6,640 bases of DNA from Dehalococcoidia bacterium (GTDB taxonomy: Bacteria > Chloroflexota > Dehalococcoidia > Dehalococcoidales > DAOWLH01), in contig DAOWLH010000081.1 of NCBI GenBank assembly GCA_030643515.1, forward strand, positions 1-6,640, given 5' to 3'. How positions within the stretch are numbered: the first letter of the stretch is position 1; each line of letters opens with the position of its first letter. The notes under the pieces were generated by a model. The model did no database searches. It was not told the DNA's origin and saw only the letters and a list, made by a program, of their open reading frames with translations. The position numbers and the translations under genes were made by a program. Positions 1 through 5,359 of the stretch are shown here, piece after piece.

Positions 1-262
1 GCCGGTTGGGATAACGGGAAACGGAATCCAATATGTAGTCGTTGGTTTCCAGGCACAGCTCGTGGGTGACCCAGCCGATGTTGGCGATGACGAAAACTTC
101 TATCTCCGCCCTGTCCATGCTGGCGATGAGCTCGTCGGTGGTAACCAGCCGGGCATCTTTGGCGGAGTACAGTATGGCAAAGCAGGGGTCACTGTCAATG
201 TAGCGGCCGCGGTTTTTCTTTATCTGTGGCGGAAATACGTGGGTGTGAAAGTCGATAATCAT
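1..262 (-). CDS. Amidohydrolase (metal-dependent, TIM-barrel type), N-terminal 87 residues only
   Basis: The gene starts with ATG at 262 and is open to the left edge, so the rest of the protein is missing. The first residues read MIIDFHTHVFPP. The D-F-H-T-H pattern at residues 4-8 is the first metal-binding strand of the amidohydrolase superfamily, where the two histidines (H6 and H8) hold a catalytic metal in a TIM barrel. Members of the amidohydrolase_2 (ACMSD-like) group typically begin this way and act as hydrolases or decarboxylases, but the substrate cannot be told from this fragment. The start lies six bases after the rplY stop on the same strand, with only a poor Shine-Dalgarno, so co-transcription and translational coupling with rplY are likely. 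The family call is fairly secure; the reaction is unknown. Confidence 0.8.
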   Translation of the reverse strand, partial: MIIDFHTHVFPPQIKKNRGRYIDSDPCFAILYSAKDARLVTTDELIASMDRAEIEVFVIANIGWVTHELCLETNDYILDSVSRYPNR

Positions 263-268
263 GGCCGG

Positions 269-949
269 TTATTGAGGTTGCTCTTCTTTGGACTCCCCTT
301 TAGCCGGTGCCGCTGCTTCTTCGGCTGCTTCGGTTATCTCTTCAGCCTCGGCGGCGACCACTTCTTCTTCCTTCTCCTCTTCCTCGGTAATCCTGAGATG
401 GCCGACTTTGACAACCAGATAGTCGCCGGGGGTGGTCACTGTAATATCCGGGTCAAGCTTCAGGTCCTGGACATGGACAGCCTGGCCTACCCCCTCCAGA
501 GTGCCGAGGTCAATTTCTATCCGTGGAGGCAGCTTCTCCGGCAGGCACTCAACCGCCAGTTCTGTTAGCGAATGCTCTATTATGTTTGTCCTGTCTTTAG
601 TGGCCGGAGCTTCTCCAGTAAGTACGATGGGAACATGGGCGGTTATCTTCTCCGTCATCTTTATCTGATATAAGTCAACATGGAGCAGCTTACCCGTTAA
701 GCCGTTACGCTGTATCTCCCGGATAAAGACGCTTCTGGGATTCTTTTCTCCGTCAATATTGACGTCAATGAGACGGGTGGTTCCTCCCCGGTTGATGATG
801 TCTTGCAGCTCGGTGGTGTCGCATTGCAGCGCCAGTGATTCAATGCCATGCCCGAAGAGGTGGGCCGGCGTGATGCCCTGCCCCCTCAGGAATCTTGTCT
901 TCTTGCCCAGAACATCCCTCGAGTTTGCCTTTAATGTCAGTTCGGTCAC
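269..949 (-). CDS. rplY: 50S ribosomal protein L25 (TL5/Ctc two-domain form)
   Basis: This 226-residue protein binds 5S rRNA in the large ribosomal subunit. The N-terminal domain (about residues 1-93) has typical L25 features: an early R-x-x-x-G-K-K-x-R segment, P-A-H-L-F-G in place of the usual P-A-V-x-Y-G, and a V-D-L-Y-Q-I strand near residue 92. The second domain (about 98-185) is the TL5/Ctc beta domain, with the P-I-V-L-T-G-E-A-P and V-E-C-L-P-E-K-L-P-P segments. Residues 188-226 form a low-complexity tail rich in Glu and Ala, as seen in many long L25 proteins. The start is GTG at 947-949, chosen because GGAGG lies six bases upstream. The amidohydrolase follows after six bases. Confidence is high because the family pattern spans the whole length. 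Confidence 0.95.
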   Translation of the reverse strand: MTELTLKANSRDVLGKKTRFLRGQGITPAHLFGHGIESLALQCDTTELQDIINRGGTTRLIDVNIDGEKNPRSVFIREIQRNGLTGKLLHVDLYQIKMTEKITAHVPIVLTGEAPATKDRTNIIEHSLTELAVECLPEKLPPRIEIDLGTLEGVGQAVHVQDLKLDPDITVTTPGDYLVVKVGHLRITEEEEKEEEVVAAEAEEITEAAEEAAAPAKGESKEEQPQ

Positions 950-966
950 TTTATTCCTCCCCCAGT

Positions 967-995
967 ATTTAAGCAGATGTGGCCTGGAAAATCAA
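967..995 (-). promoter_or_regulatory. Possible sigma-70 promoter for rplY
   Basis: On the minus strand, TTGATT (990-995) and TTAAAT (967-972) are separated by 17 bases. Each hexamer matches the consensus at four of six positions. The predicted transcription start falls only a few bases before the ribosome binding site, so the leader would be very short. This is a tentative call. Confidence 0.35.
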
Positions 996-1019
996 CGTGA
1001 TGGCCGGTTAGTCCCTTAA

Positions 1020-1068
1020 CCCGTTGACAGCGAGTTTATTTGACCAGACCCTGTCCATACCCTGTCAA
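1020..1068 (-). repeat. TTGACA/TGTCAA motif cluster, copy A
   Basis: Read on the minus strand, this stretch contains in order TTGACA, GGGTAT, GACA, GTCAAA and TGTCAA, ending in GGG. The same blocks occur in the same order and with similar spacing at 2977-3028. The outer parts form a perfect 7-base inverted repeat on the plus strand (TTGACAG at 1024-1030, CTGTCAA at 1062-1068). Two 11-base units, CCTGTCCATAC and CCTGTCAATAC (1050-1071), sit head to tail. It lies between the cyclotransferase gene and rplY. A protein-binding site or a small dispersed repeat are both possible; neither is shown. Confidence 0.45.
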
Positions 1069-1087
1069 TACCCTAACGCCATCGCCT

Positions 1088-1492
1088 CTAGATAAGTCCC
1101 CAGTCCTGATAGCCATGCCGGAGAATCGTCAGGTATTCGGCAGAGGGCTTGCTTTCCGCCGGCTGCTTTTTGTAAATATAGGTGATCACTTCCACCGGGT
1201 CGCCGGTGTCCCTGAAGGCGGTAACCTTTAGCCTGTCACTGACATCTGGATAATCCTCGTACTTGTCCAGCCGGGGTAGGTCATTATCTGTCAGTTCGTA
1301 GATGCCGCCCATGACCCGGTCTCCTCTGGACGGCTGGAGGCTGGCTATGCCGCCCCGCCAGCGCCGTGACCAGCCGGCGAATACCAGCCGGTAGTTGGGC
1401 AGGCTGGCACTATACCGGGGACGGCATCCGGGGCAGCGTTCGGCCATCTGCTTGCGGTCCAGGTTTGAGCCGTAGGCGAAGTAAAACATCAT
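1088..1492 (-). CDS. Gamma-glutamylcyclotransferase-fold protein (AIG2/GGCT-like)
   Basis: This 134-residue protein begins MMFYFAYGSNL. The Y-G-S-N-L loop at residues 7-11 is the substrate-binding signature of the gamma-glutamylcyclotransferase fold. A glutamate in L-D-K-Y-E-D-Y-P (E79) sits where these enzymes place their catalytic acid. Family members form 5-oxoproline from gamma-glutamyl compounds, but many bacterial homologues have unknown substrates, so the reaction is not assigned. The reading frame is open upstream to 1528, but ATG at 1492 (or the next codon, 1489) is preferred because the YGSN motif then falls at the usual distance from the N-terminus and GGAAAG lies just upstream. 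The gene appears to stand alone: the next minus-strand gene, rplY, starts about 140 bases further on. Confidence 0.85.
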   Translation of the reverse strand: MMFYFAYGSNLDRKQMAERCPGCRPRYSASLPNYRLVFAGWSRRWRGGIASLQPSRGDRVMGGIYELTDNDLPRLDKYEDYPDVSDRLKVTAFRDTGDPVEVITYIYKKQPAESKPSAEYLTILRHGYQDWGLI

Positions 1493-1505
1493 TCTTTCCG
1501 GGGCT

Positions 1506-1511
1506 ATTATA
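1506..1511 (-). promoter_or_regulatory. Possible -10 element for the cyclotransferase gene
   Basis: A perfect TATAAT on the minus strand lies about 13 bases before the chosen ATG, at the centre of the palindrome GGCTATAATAGCC. No convincing -35 hexamer sits 16-18 bases upstream, so the call rests on the -10 alone. Confidence 0.3.
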
Positions 1512-1596
1512 GCCTTTCTCCGCCCCAAATAGCCAGCGGGGCCCGGATGTTGTACCGTTTTAAGGGTGTTTTTTATGAACTAATACCGATGGACTA

Positions 1597-1626
1597 TTGA
1601 CACGAAGCCGAGAAAGGGTTTATCCT
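1597..1626 (+). promoter_or_regulatory. Sigma-70 type promoter of the DUF5679 gene
   Basis: A consensus -35, TTGACA (1597-1602), is followed 18 bases later by TATCCT (1621-1626), which matches the -10 consensus at four of six positions. Transcription would start near 1633, leaving a leader of about 17 bases that still contains the Shine-Dalgarno sequence. Confidence 0.6.
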
Positions 1627-1649
1627 GCCAGTAAAAAGGGAGGTAGTCC

Positions 1650-1790
1650 ATGCAAGGTTACTGCGTCAAGTGTCGCACCAAGAGGGAGATGAAGGATGCC
1701 AAGGCGATAACCATGAAAAATGGTAAGCCGGCAACCCAGGGAGTTTGCCCCGTTTGCGGCACCAAAATGTTCCGCATCGGTAAGAGCTAG
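1650..1790 (+). CDS. DUF5679 family small zinc-ribbon protein
   Basis: This 46-residue protein has two C-x-x-C pairs, at residues 5-8 (C-V-K-C) and 33-36 (C-P-V-C), which should bind one zinc ion. The middle reads K-A-I-T-M-K-N-G-K-P-A-T-Q-G and the end C-G-T-K-M-F-R-I-G-K. I recognise this as the DUF5679 family, short proteins widespread in Chloroflexota and some other phyla, with no established function; the basic residues would suit nucleic-acid contact, but that is inference. An AGGGAGG ribosome binding site lies six bases before the ATG. The gene has its own promoter (1597-1626) and terminator (1819-1863), so it is a complete one-gene unit. Confidence 0.9.
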   Translation: MQGYCVKCRTKREMKDAKAITMKNGKPATQGVCPVCGTKMFRIGKS

Positions 1791-1818
1791 GGCTGATATC
1801 GGATCACCTGATGCAAAA

Positions 1819-1863
1819 GGGCCGGGACGGTTCCTTAAATGGAGCGCCCGGCCTCTTTCTTTT
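1819..1863 (+). terminator. Rho-independent terminator after the DUF5679 gene
   Basis: GGCCGGG (1820-1826) pairs perfectly with CCCGGCC (1847-1853). The loop can form a smaller inner stem (TTCC/GGAG at 1831-1844). The right arm is followed by the T-rich run TCTTTCTTTT (1854-1863). It lies about 30 bases after the stop codon and before the next promoter. Confidence 0.85.
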
Positions 1864-1898
1864 GTGATGATTGCCGGCAACCGTCAGCTGGCTATAAA

Positions 1899-1927
1899 TT
1901 GACAAGAATCGTCAGGCAGTTTATAGT
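1899..1927 (+). promoter_or_regulatory. Strong sigma-70 type promoter for the 327-residue protein
   Basis: TTGACA (1899-1904) and TATAGT (1922-1927) are separated by exactly 17 bases, matching consensus at eleven of twelve positions. Transcription would start near 1934, about 47 bases before the ATG at 1981. This is the best promoter in the window and implies the gene is well transcribed, unless a regulator blocks it. Confidence 0.75.
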
Positions 1928-1980
1928 TGCCGCAGAGTGATGTTTCTGGGCGGCTGGCTGGTTAGTATAGGGATGCAGAG

Positions 1981-2964
1981 ATGAAGTCGCATGATGAGTT
2001 GGTAGAGATTGAGCACTTATCGCGGCTAAACGAATATGGCCCGGACGACCTCTTCATTTGCTGTGCCAGTTTCGAAGACAGATGTGTCTCCAGCGGCCTG
2101 AAAATGGGTATCGGCTTCAGGGTAAAGTACAGCGTTATCTTTGTTATTGAGGAGCCGTTCTACAAGCAGCAGGTTGATACCAATCTGTTCAGGTTACAGT
2201 CGGAGTTGACCAAAAGAACCTCCGAAGGCGTCTTCGTCATCCGGTGCCAGCGGGATGACCCGGTCGAAGGCATCACGCAGCTGAAGAATATCTGGCCCCG
2301 TTGCCAGCCGAAGGACCAGGATGAGCCTTACATTACCCTCGATATCAGCGGTTTTACCAAGATATACTTGCTGGAACTGCTCCATTACTTGATTGCCGAG
2401 CAGAATCTGGGCATTCCACGCATCATTCATACCACGCAGACATATGCTCCAACCAAGCTGACCAGGGGAGTCATGCAGATTACCACCGTGCCGAACTTCT
2501 TTGGCACTATTTCCTTCGAGAAGAAGACTCTGCTGGTTATTTTCCTCGGATTTGAACCTGAGCGCTCACTGACGGTGTGGAAACACTTCAATCCGGCGAG
2601 GACAATAGCCCTGATAACCAGTCCGCCGCGCAATGGCAATCTGGATTACCTGGAATATGCTCACAAGAATAACTCCCACCTTATTTCACAGCCGGCTGTG
2701 GAAGTGAGAGAGGTGCCACCTGATGACCCCTATGCCGTCAGGAATGTGCTTGAGGATATCTATCACGAGGTTCGGGATTCCTTCAACATGATAATCGGGC
2801 CCTTCGGTACCAAGCCCCAAACAGTGGGCATCTTCCTCTTTTGCCTGGAGCACCCCAAGGCCCAGGTAGTCTATTCCTTTCCAGTGAACTATACCCGGTC
2901 TTATCTGCAGCGTAAGCCGGGCTGTACCCTGCTTTTGCCTCTGGCACCGATGATTCGGCCGTAG
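1981..2964 (+). CDS. Unrecognised 327-residue protein with two related Rossmann-like halves (possibly CARF-like)
   Basis: I do not recognise a named family. The protein appears soluble, with no signal peptide or membrane segment. It looks like two related halves. Half one (about 22-157) starts with the strand LFICCASFEDR, followed by hydrophobic strands at 50-58 and 83-89 and then LDISGFTK plus a long helix (119-138). Half two (about 183-305) starts LLVIFLGFEPER, then strand RTIALITSPP (207-216), then IIGPFGTKPQ plus a helix (271-290) and strand VVYSFPV. The paired motifs (S/G)-F-E-x-(x)-R at 30-34 and 190-195, and S-G-F-T-K/P-F-G-T-K at 123-127 and 274-278, support a duplication. A D-x-(S/T)-G-x-T-K turn before a helix recalls the nucleotide-binding loop of CARF sensors, but no effector domain is visible. 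AGGGA lies seven bases before the ATG. It has its own strong promoter, and the helix-turn-helix gene follows after about 33 bases. Confidence 0.75.
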   Translation: MKSHDELVEIEHLSRLNEYGPDDLFICCASFEDRCVSSGLKMGIGFRVKYSVIFVIEEPFYKQQVDTNLFRLQSELTKRTSEGVFVIRCQRDDPVEGITQLKNIWPRCQPKDQDEPYITLDISGFTKIYLLELLHYLIAEQNLGIPRIIHTTQTYAPTKLTRGVMQITTVPNFFGTISFEKKTLLVIFLGFEPERSLTVWKHFNPARTIALITSPPRNGNLDYLEYAHKNNSHLISQPAVEVREVPPDDPYAVRNVLEDIYHEVRDSFNMIIGPFGTKPQTVGIFLFCLEHPKAQVVYSFPVNYTRSYLQRKPGCTLLLPLAPMIRP

Positions 2965-2976
2965 GCCCCGGTCAAT

Positions 2977-3028
2977 CCCCTTGACAAAGAGGCCCCTTTG
3001 ACTATACACTTGTCAATACCCATGTCAA
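2977..3028 (-). repeat. TTGACA/TGTCAA motif cluster, copy B
   Basis: Read on the minus strand this contains TTGACA, GGGTAT, GACA, GTCAAA and TGTCAA ending in GGGG, in the same order as copy A at 1020-1068. The plus strand also shows GTCAA-N5-TTGAC (2971-2985) and TTGAC-N9-GTCAA (2999-3016 region) as inverted repeats. It overlaps the promoter and start of the helix-turn-helix gene, where an autoregulatory operator would be expected. That role is inference. Confidence 0.5.
2981..3008 (+). promoter_or_regulatory. Possible promoter of the helix-turn-helix gene
   Basis: TTGACA (2981-2986) and TATACA (3003-3008) are 16 bases apart on the plus strand. If used, transcription would start near 3014, after the TTG start candidate at 2998 and just before the ATG at 3022, which would make the message nearly leaderless. 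The motif lies within repeat copy B. Confidence 0.4.
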
Positions 3029-3411
3029 GCCAGGGCGCGAATATCTCTCAGGCGGCCAGAGCACTGGGGGTATCGACCAGGACGATACGGCGTTATATCA
3101 AGGCGGGTAAGCTTAAGGCTGAGCTGGTCAGTGGCCCTTTTGGCGACGAGTACCGCATCCGGGAGCTACCCCCGGAACTGGCACCCAGGAAACCCGATGG
3201 CAAAACCCCTGGTCAGCCACCCGATCAGGCCTCTGGACAGACCTTTGGACAGGCCATAGACATCATGCGAGAACTTCAGGAGAAGAATCTGGCCTTGGCG
3301 GCTCAGCTCGGGGCTGCCACTGAACGTATCCGCAACCTGGAAGGCCAGGTGAAGCTGCTGGCAATGGTCAGAAAGCCGTGGTGGCGGCGCATCTTTTCCG
3401 GAAGAACGTAA
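2998..3411 (+). CDS. Helix-turn-helix (MerR/excisionase-like) DNA-binding protein with coiled coil
   Basis: The 137-residue frame contains a MerR/HTH_17-like domain at about residues 14-54: N-I-S-Q-A-A-R-A-L-G-V-S-T-R-T-I-R-R-Y-I forms the helix-turn-helix and G-K-L-K-A-E-L-V-S-G-P-F-G-D-E-Y-R-I the wing. A Pro/Gln-rich linker (about 57-84) leads to a heptad-like stretch (about 86-122, with L, I and V at the spaced positions) that should be a dimerising coiled coil. The C-terminus is the basic aromatic K-P-W-W-R-R-I-F. This domain order is familiar from small proteins on plasmids and mobile elements, but the target is unknown. The start is uncertain: TTG at 2998 has AAAGAGG five bases upstream, whereas ATG at 3022 lacks a Shine-Dalgarno but would fit the promoter at 2981-3008 and gives MSSQG. 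The core is the same either way. Confidence 0.85.
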   Translation: MTIHLSIPMSSQGANISQAARALGVSTRTIRRYIKAGKLKAELVSGPFGDEYRIRELPPELAPRKPDGKTPGQPPDQASGQTFGQAIDIMRELQEKNLALAAQLGAATERIRNLEGQVKLLAMVRKPWWRRIFSGRT

Positions 3412-3421
3412 ATTCCGTTCT
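3403..3421. other. Short hairpin at the end of the helix-turn-helix gene
   Basis: AGAACG (3403-3408) and CGTTCT (3416-3421) form a 6-base stem around a 7-base loop that includes the TAA stop codon. No T-run follows on either strand, so it may slow or protect a transcript end but is not a standard terminator. Confidence 0.3.
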
Positions 3422-3452
3422 GGTATCCATCCGGAGTGCGCCTCAGTGGCTA

Positions 3453-3467
3453 CAGAATCAAATTCTG
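3453..3467. other. Short hairpin between convergent genes
   Basis: CAGAAT (3453-3458) and ATTCTG (3462-3467) form a 6-base stem with a 3-base CAA loop, halfway between the ends of the helix-turn-helix gene (plus) and plsY (minus). It could act in both directions, but it lacks a T-run. The convergent gap 3412-3483 holds nothing else I can see. Confidence 0.3.
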
Positions 3468-3483
3468 GCGAGTTAAGGCTGAT

Positions 3484-4059
3484 TTAGCTGGTTTCCCCCT
3501 TTACCTCCAGCCTCTGCCTTGTTTTGAAAACGTGGGTTGCGCCTATCAGGGATGGCAGAAAAATGCCGTAGGAGACCAGCAATCCGGGAACACCGAACGA
3601 CCAGCACAGCAACGGCAGAGCTACAAACATGGCCACACTGGCCTGGATTACACTCTTACGGGTAACCAGTACGGCAATTGCCAGGCTGCCGGCTATAAGC
3701 ATCGGCCAGAAGACGATGACTGCCAGGACACCGATGGTAGTGGACTCACCCCGTCCTCCCCTGAAGCCGACAAAGATTGGCCAGTTATGGCCGATAACCG
3801 CTGCTGCCCCCGCCAGCAGTATGGTCACCTGGGGCATGTTGGCCGCCGTGGCGATAAGGACAGCCAGCGCCCCCTTGACGGCATCGATGATGCCCACGGC
3901 AATGCCTATTGCGGGGTTAAGCTGGCGAAAGGCGTTCTGGGCGCCCATGTTGCCGTCTCCCATCTGCCGGATGTCCTTGCCTTTACTCAGACGTCCGGCA
4001 ATATAGGCGCTGGGGATAGAGCCCAGCATGTAAGCCAGAACAACTACTACAAAGTACAT
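3484..4059 (-). CDS. plsY: PlsY-type acyl-phosphate:glycerol-3-phosphate acyltransferase, divergent
   Basis: This 191-residue, strongly hydrophobic protein fits PlsY, the integral membrane enzyme that moves an acyl group from acyl-phosphate to glycerol-3-phosphate in the first step of phospholipid synthesis. Visible family marks are the first membrane segment with G-S-I-P-S-A-Y (13-19), the loop G-D-G-N-M-G-A-Q-N (34-42), D-A-V-K-G (59-63) and G-H-N-W-P-I-F-V-G-F-R-G-G-R-G (90-104). Several sites depart from the usual form: G-S-G-N is G-D-G-N, A-T-N is A-Q-N, K-G-G-K-G is R-G-G-R-G, V-A-T is E-S-T, and the C-terminal H-x-x-N-I-x-R stretch is not conserved. It may be a paralogue with altered substrate preference. 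It starts with ATG 22 bases after the DUF1801 stop, so the two are probably co-transcribed. The family call is firm; the exact activity is not. Confidence 0.85.
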   Translation of the reverse strand: MYFVVVVLAYMLGSIPSAYIAGRLSKGKDIRQMGDGNMGAQNAFRQLNPAIGIAVGIIDAVKGALAVLIATAANMPQVTILLAGAAAVIGHNWPIFVGFRGGRGESTTIGVLAVIVFWPMLIAGSLAIAVLVTRKSVIQASVAMFVALPLLCWSFGVPGLLVSYGIFLPSLIGATHVFKTRQRLEVKGETS

Positions 4060-4081
4060 GAAAGATTCCGATAAATGCTGA

Positions 4082-4405
4082 CTATCCCTTTACTACTTCT
4101 AACAAGCCGATAATTTTTCTTTCGTCTATACCATTTAAAGAATAAATCTTGATATGTTTCATTGTTTTACCACTGCCCTCCAGAAGTGCCATCTCCTCCT
4201 TCGACAGCCCATCTATACAGAGCCCAAGGTTAACGTGGTCTTTGAGGGCGACAATATAGAACTTGCCCTCATACCAGGGAACGCCCATCTTCATCTGCTC
4301 ACGGACGCCGGGGGAATTTGACAGAATGATCTCCCTTAATTTCTGGACGATCTCTTTCTGTGGAGATTTCTGTTTGTCAATGTAGTTGTTTACCCCTTCA
4401 TCCAT
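4082..4405 (-). CDS. DUF1801 (YdhG-like) domain protein
   Basis: This 107-residue protein has the DUF1801 pattern. It opens with a helix that includes Y-I-D-K-Q-K-S-P-Q-K-E-I-V-Q-K-L-R-E-I-I, then E-Q-M-K-M-G-V-P-W-Y (about 36-45), a strand F-Y-I-V-A-L-K-D-H-V-N-L-G-L (49-62), and a C-terminal I-K-I-Y-S-L-N-G-I-D segment. The fold resembles frataxin-like iron-binding proteins in some homologues, but no function is established for most members, so none is assigned here. A GGGGG run lies about seven bases before the ATG. It sits between tRNA-Leu (37 bases upstream) and plsY (22 bases downstream) on the same strand, suggesting a shared transcript. Confidence 0.85.
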   Translation of the reverse strand: MDEGVNNYIDKQKSPQKEIVQKLREIILSNSPGVREQMKMGVPWYEGKFYIVALKDHVNLGLCIDGLSKEEMALLEGSGKTMKHIKIYSLNGIDERKIIGLLEVVKG

Positions 4406-4441
4406 AGCAAAACCCCCGGGCTGGCTGTTTCATGGTCAGCC

Positions 4442-4526
4442 TGGTGCCGGGGGTGGGACTCGAACCCACAAGGGACATCCCGGCGGATTTTAAGTCCGCT
4501 GCGTCTACCAGTTCCGCCACCCCGGC
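4442..4526 (-). tRNA. tRNA-Leu (anticodon TAA), CCA encoded
   Basis: The 85-base sequence folds as a full class II tRNA. The acceptor GCCGGGG (4520-4526) pairs with CCCCGGC (4446-4452), followed by discriminator A and an encoded CCA. The anticodon arm is GCGGA-CTTAAAA-TCCGC with TAA at 4490-4492. The long variable arm has a GGG/CCC stem, and the T arm is GTGGG-TTCGAGT-CCCAC. The long variable arm and A73 fit leucine. The 5' end is only four bases after the glycosyltransferase stop codon on the same strand, so it is probably cut out of a longer message. Confidence 0.97.
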
Positions 4527-4530
4527 TTGT

Positions 4531-5265
4531 TTACAGGTTCACCCGTTTGACATTGTCTATTCGCCTGTATTTAATGGCCTCTTTGATGGTGGTCAGGGAT
4601 ACCTGCTCCGCCATCTTGGCCAGCTTGACGACATCCTCGAAATAGTCCTGCCTGGAGGTATGGATTTTGGTGCCGAGATAGACTTCCCTGATGCGGTAGT
4701 CGTTCATGGCGGCCTCTATCAGAATCCAGATGTCTATACCCCAGCCTTCGGGGCTGTCCGGAACCTCCATTAAATCCTTAAAAAGGGCGGCAGTGGCGCA
4801 TATCTCGCCGCTGAGCGGCTGGTTGAAATGAGCAATCTCGGGGAAGAAGACCCAGGCCAGCGGCTTGGCTACCAGCTTGGTGACGGCGCCGTCGTACTCG
4901 GCCCGGCGGTAGTATCCCCGGCTCATGTCAACCTTGCCCTCTATCACCGGCGTTGCCAGCTCGTCCACCCATTCCGGCGTCAGGTTGACTATGTCGGCGT
5001 CCAGGAAGACGATAATCTCGGCGCCCCGTTTCAAAGCGGCATCGATGCCGTCTTTGATTGCCCGGCCCTTTGCCGGGAAGATACCCTCGGTCTGCTCGAG
5101 TACGGTGGCACCGGCGCTCTCGGCTTCTTTCCTGGTGTTGTCCGTGGAGTAACCATCGATGACCAGTATATCCGGCTGGTACTGGCTCTGCTTGGCTACT
5201 TCAATGCACTTGGCTATCGTTTTGCCTTCGTTTCTGGCCGGGAAAACGACAATTACCTTTGCCAA
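4531..5265 (-). CDS. Family 2/81-like glycosyltransferase, resembling glucosyl-3-phosphoglycerate synthase
   Basis: This 244-residue protein is a GT-A fold glycosyltransferase. Visible parts are the nucleotide-binding start V-F-P-A-R-N-E-G-K-T-I (7-17), V-I-D-G-Y-S-T-D-N-T (35-44), the metal-binding D-A-D (89-91) in F-L-D-A-D-I-V-N, Q-P-L-S-G-E (149-154), G-W-G-I-D-I (174-179) and a late H-T-S-R-Q (202-206). The P-L-x-G-E, G-x-G-x-(D/E)-I and late-His features resemble GpgS enzymes (GT81), which join glucose to 3-phosphoglycerate on the way to glucosylglycerate, a compatible solute and polysaccharide precursor. A polyprenol-phosphate or other GT2 role cannot be ruled out, and the protein is shorter than most GpgS. 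The start is TTG at 5265, chosen because GGAGG lies seven bases upstream. It has its own promoter (5305-5333) and is followed by tRNA-Leu. Confidence 0.8.
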   Translation of the reverse strand: MAKVIVVFPARNEGKTIAKCIEVAKQSQYQPDILVIDGYSTDNTRKEAESAGATVLEQTEGIFPAKGRAIKDGIDAALKRGAEIIVFLDADIVNLTPEWVDELATPVIEGKVDMSRGYYRRAEYDGAVTKLVAKPLAWVFFPEIAHFNQPLSGEICATAALFKDLMEVPDSPEGWGIDIWILIEAAMNDYRIREVYLGTKIHTSRQDYFEDVVKLAKMAEQVSLTTIKEAIKYRRIDNVKRVNL

Positions 5266-5304
5266 AATGGCACCTCCATACAGCCTTGTGACGTAATCCG
5301 GCTT

Positions 5305-5333
5305 ATTTTACTCCCTCAGGTCAAGCTGTTCAA
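5305..5333 (-). promoter_or_regulatory. Sigma-70 type promoter for the glycosyltransferase/tRNA-Leu unit
   Basis: On the minus strand TTGAAC (5328-5333) and TAAAAT (5305-5310) are separated by 17 bases, with four and five consensus matches. Transcription would start near 5298, giving a leader of about 33 bases that includes the GGAGG site. Confidence 0.6.
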
Positions 5334-5344
5334 CCGGGCTGGTA

Positions 5345-5353
5345 TGTTATAAT
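5345..5353 (+). promoter_or_regulatory. Extended -10 promoter of the small membrane protein
   Basis: TGTTATAAT combines a perfect TATAAT (5348-5353) with the TG one base upstream that defines an extended -10, which can work without a good -35; none is seen here. Six bases separate the -10 from the ATG at 5360, so the transcription start should fall at or beside the A of the start codon. Confidence 0.6.
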
Positions 5354-5359
5354 TCGGCC

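Noticed and set aside
62..568. Plus-strand open frame opposite rplY and the amidohydrolase
   Set aside because: It lies antisense to two well-recognised genes, has no family resemblance and low-complexity runs of F and L that mirror the Glu-rich rplY tail.
3436..4074. Long plus-strand open frame opposite plsY
   Set aside because: The minus-strand frame has clear PlsY motifs throughout; the plus-strand product has no recognisable pattern and no ribosome binding site.
4423..4441. GGCTG/CAGCC hairpin between tRNA-Leu and DUF1801
   Set aside because: The stem is only five bases and is followed on the minus strand by a G run, with only four T after that, so it is not a convincing terminator.
4828..5352. 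Plus-strand open frame opposite the glycosyltransferase
   Set aside because: It is antisense to a glycosyltransferase with all its motifs in place and shows no domain of its own.
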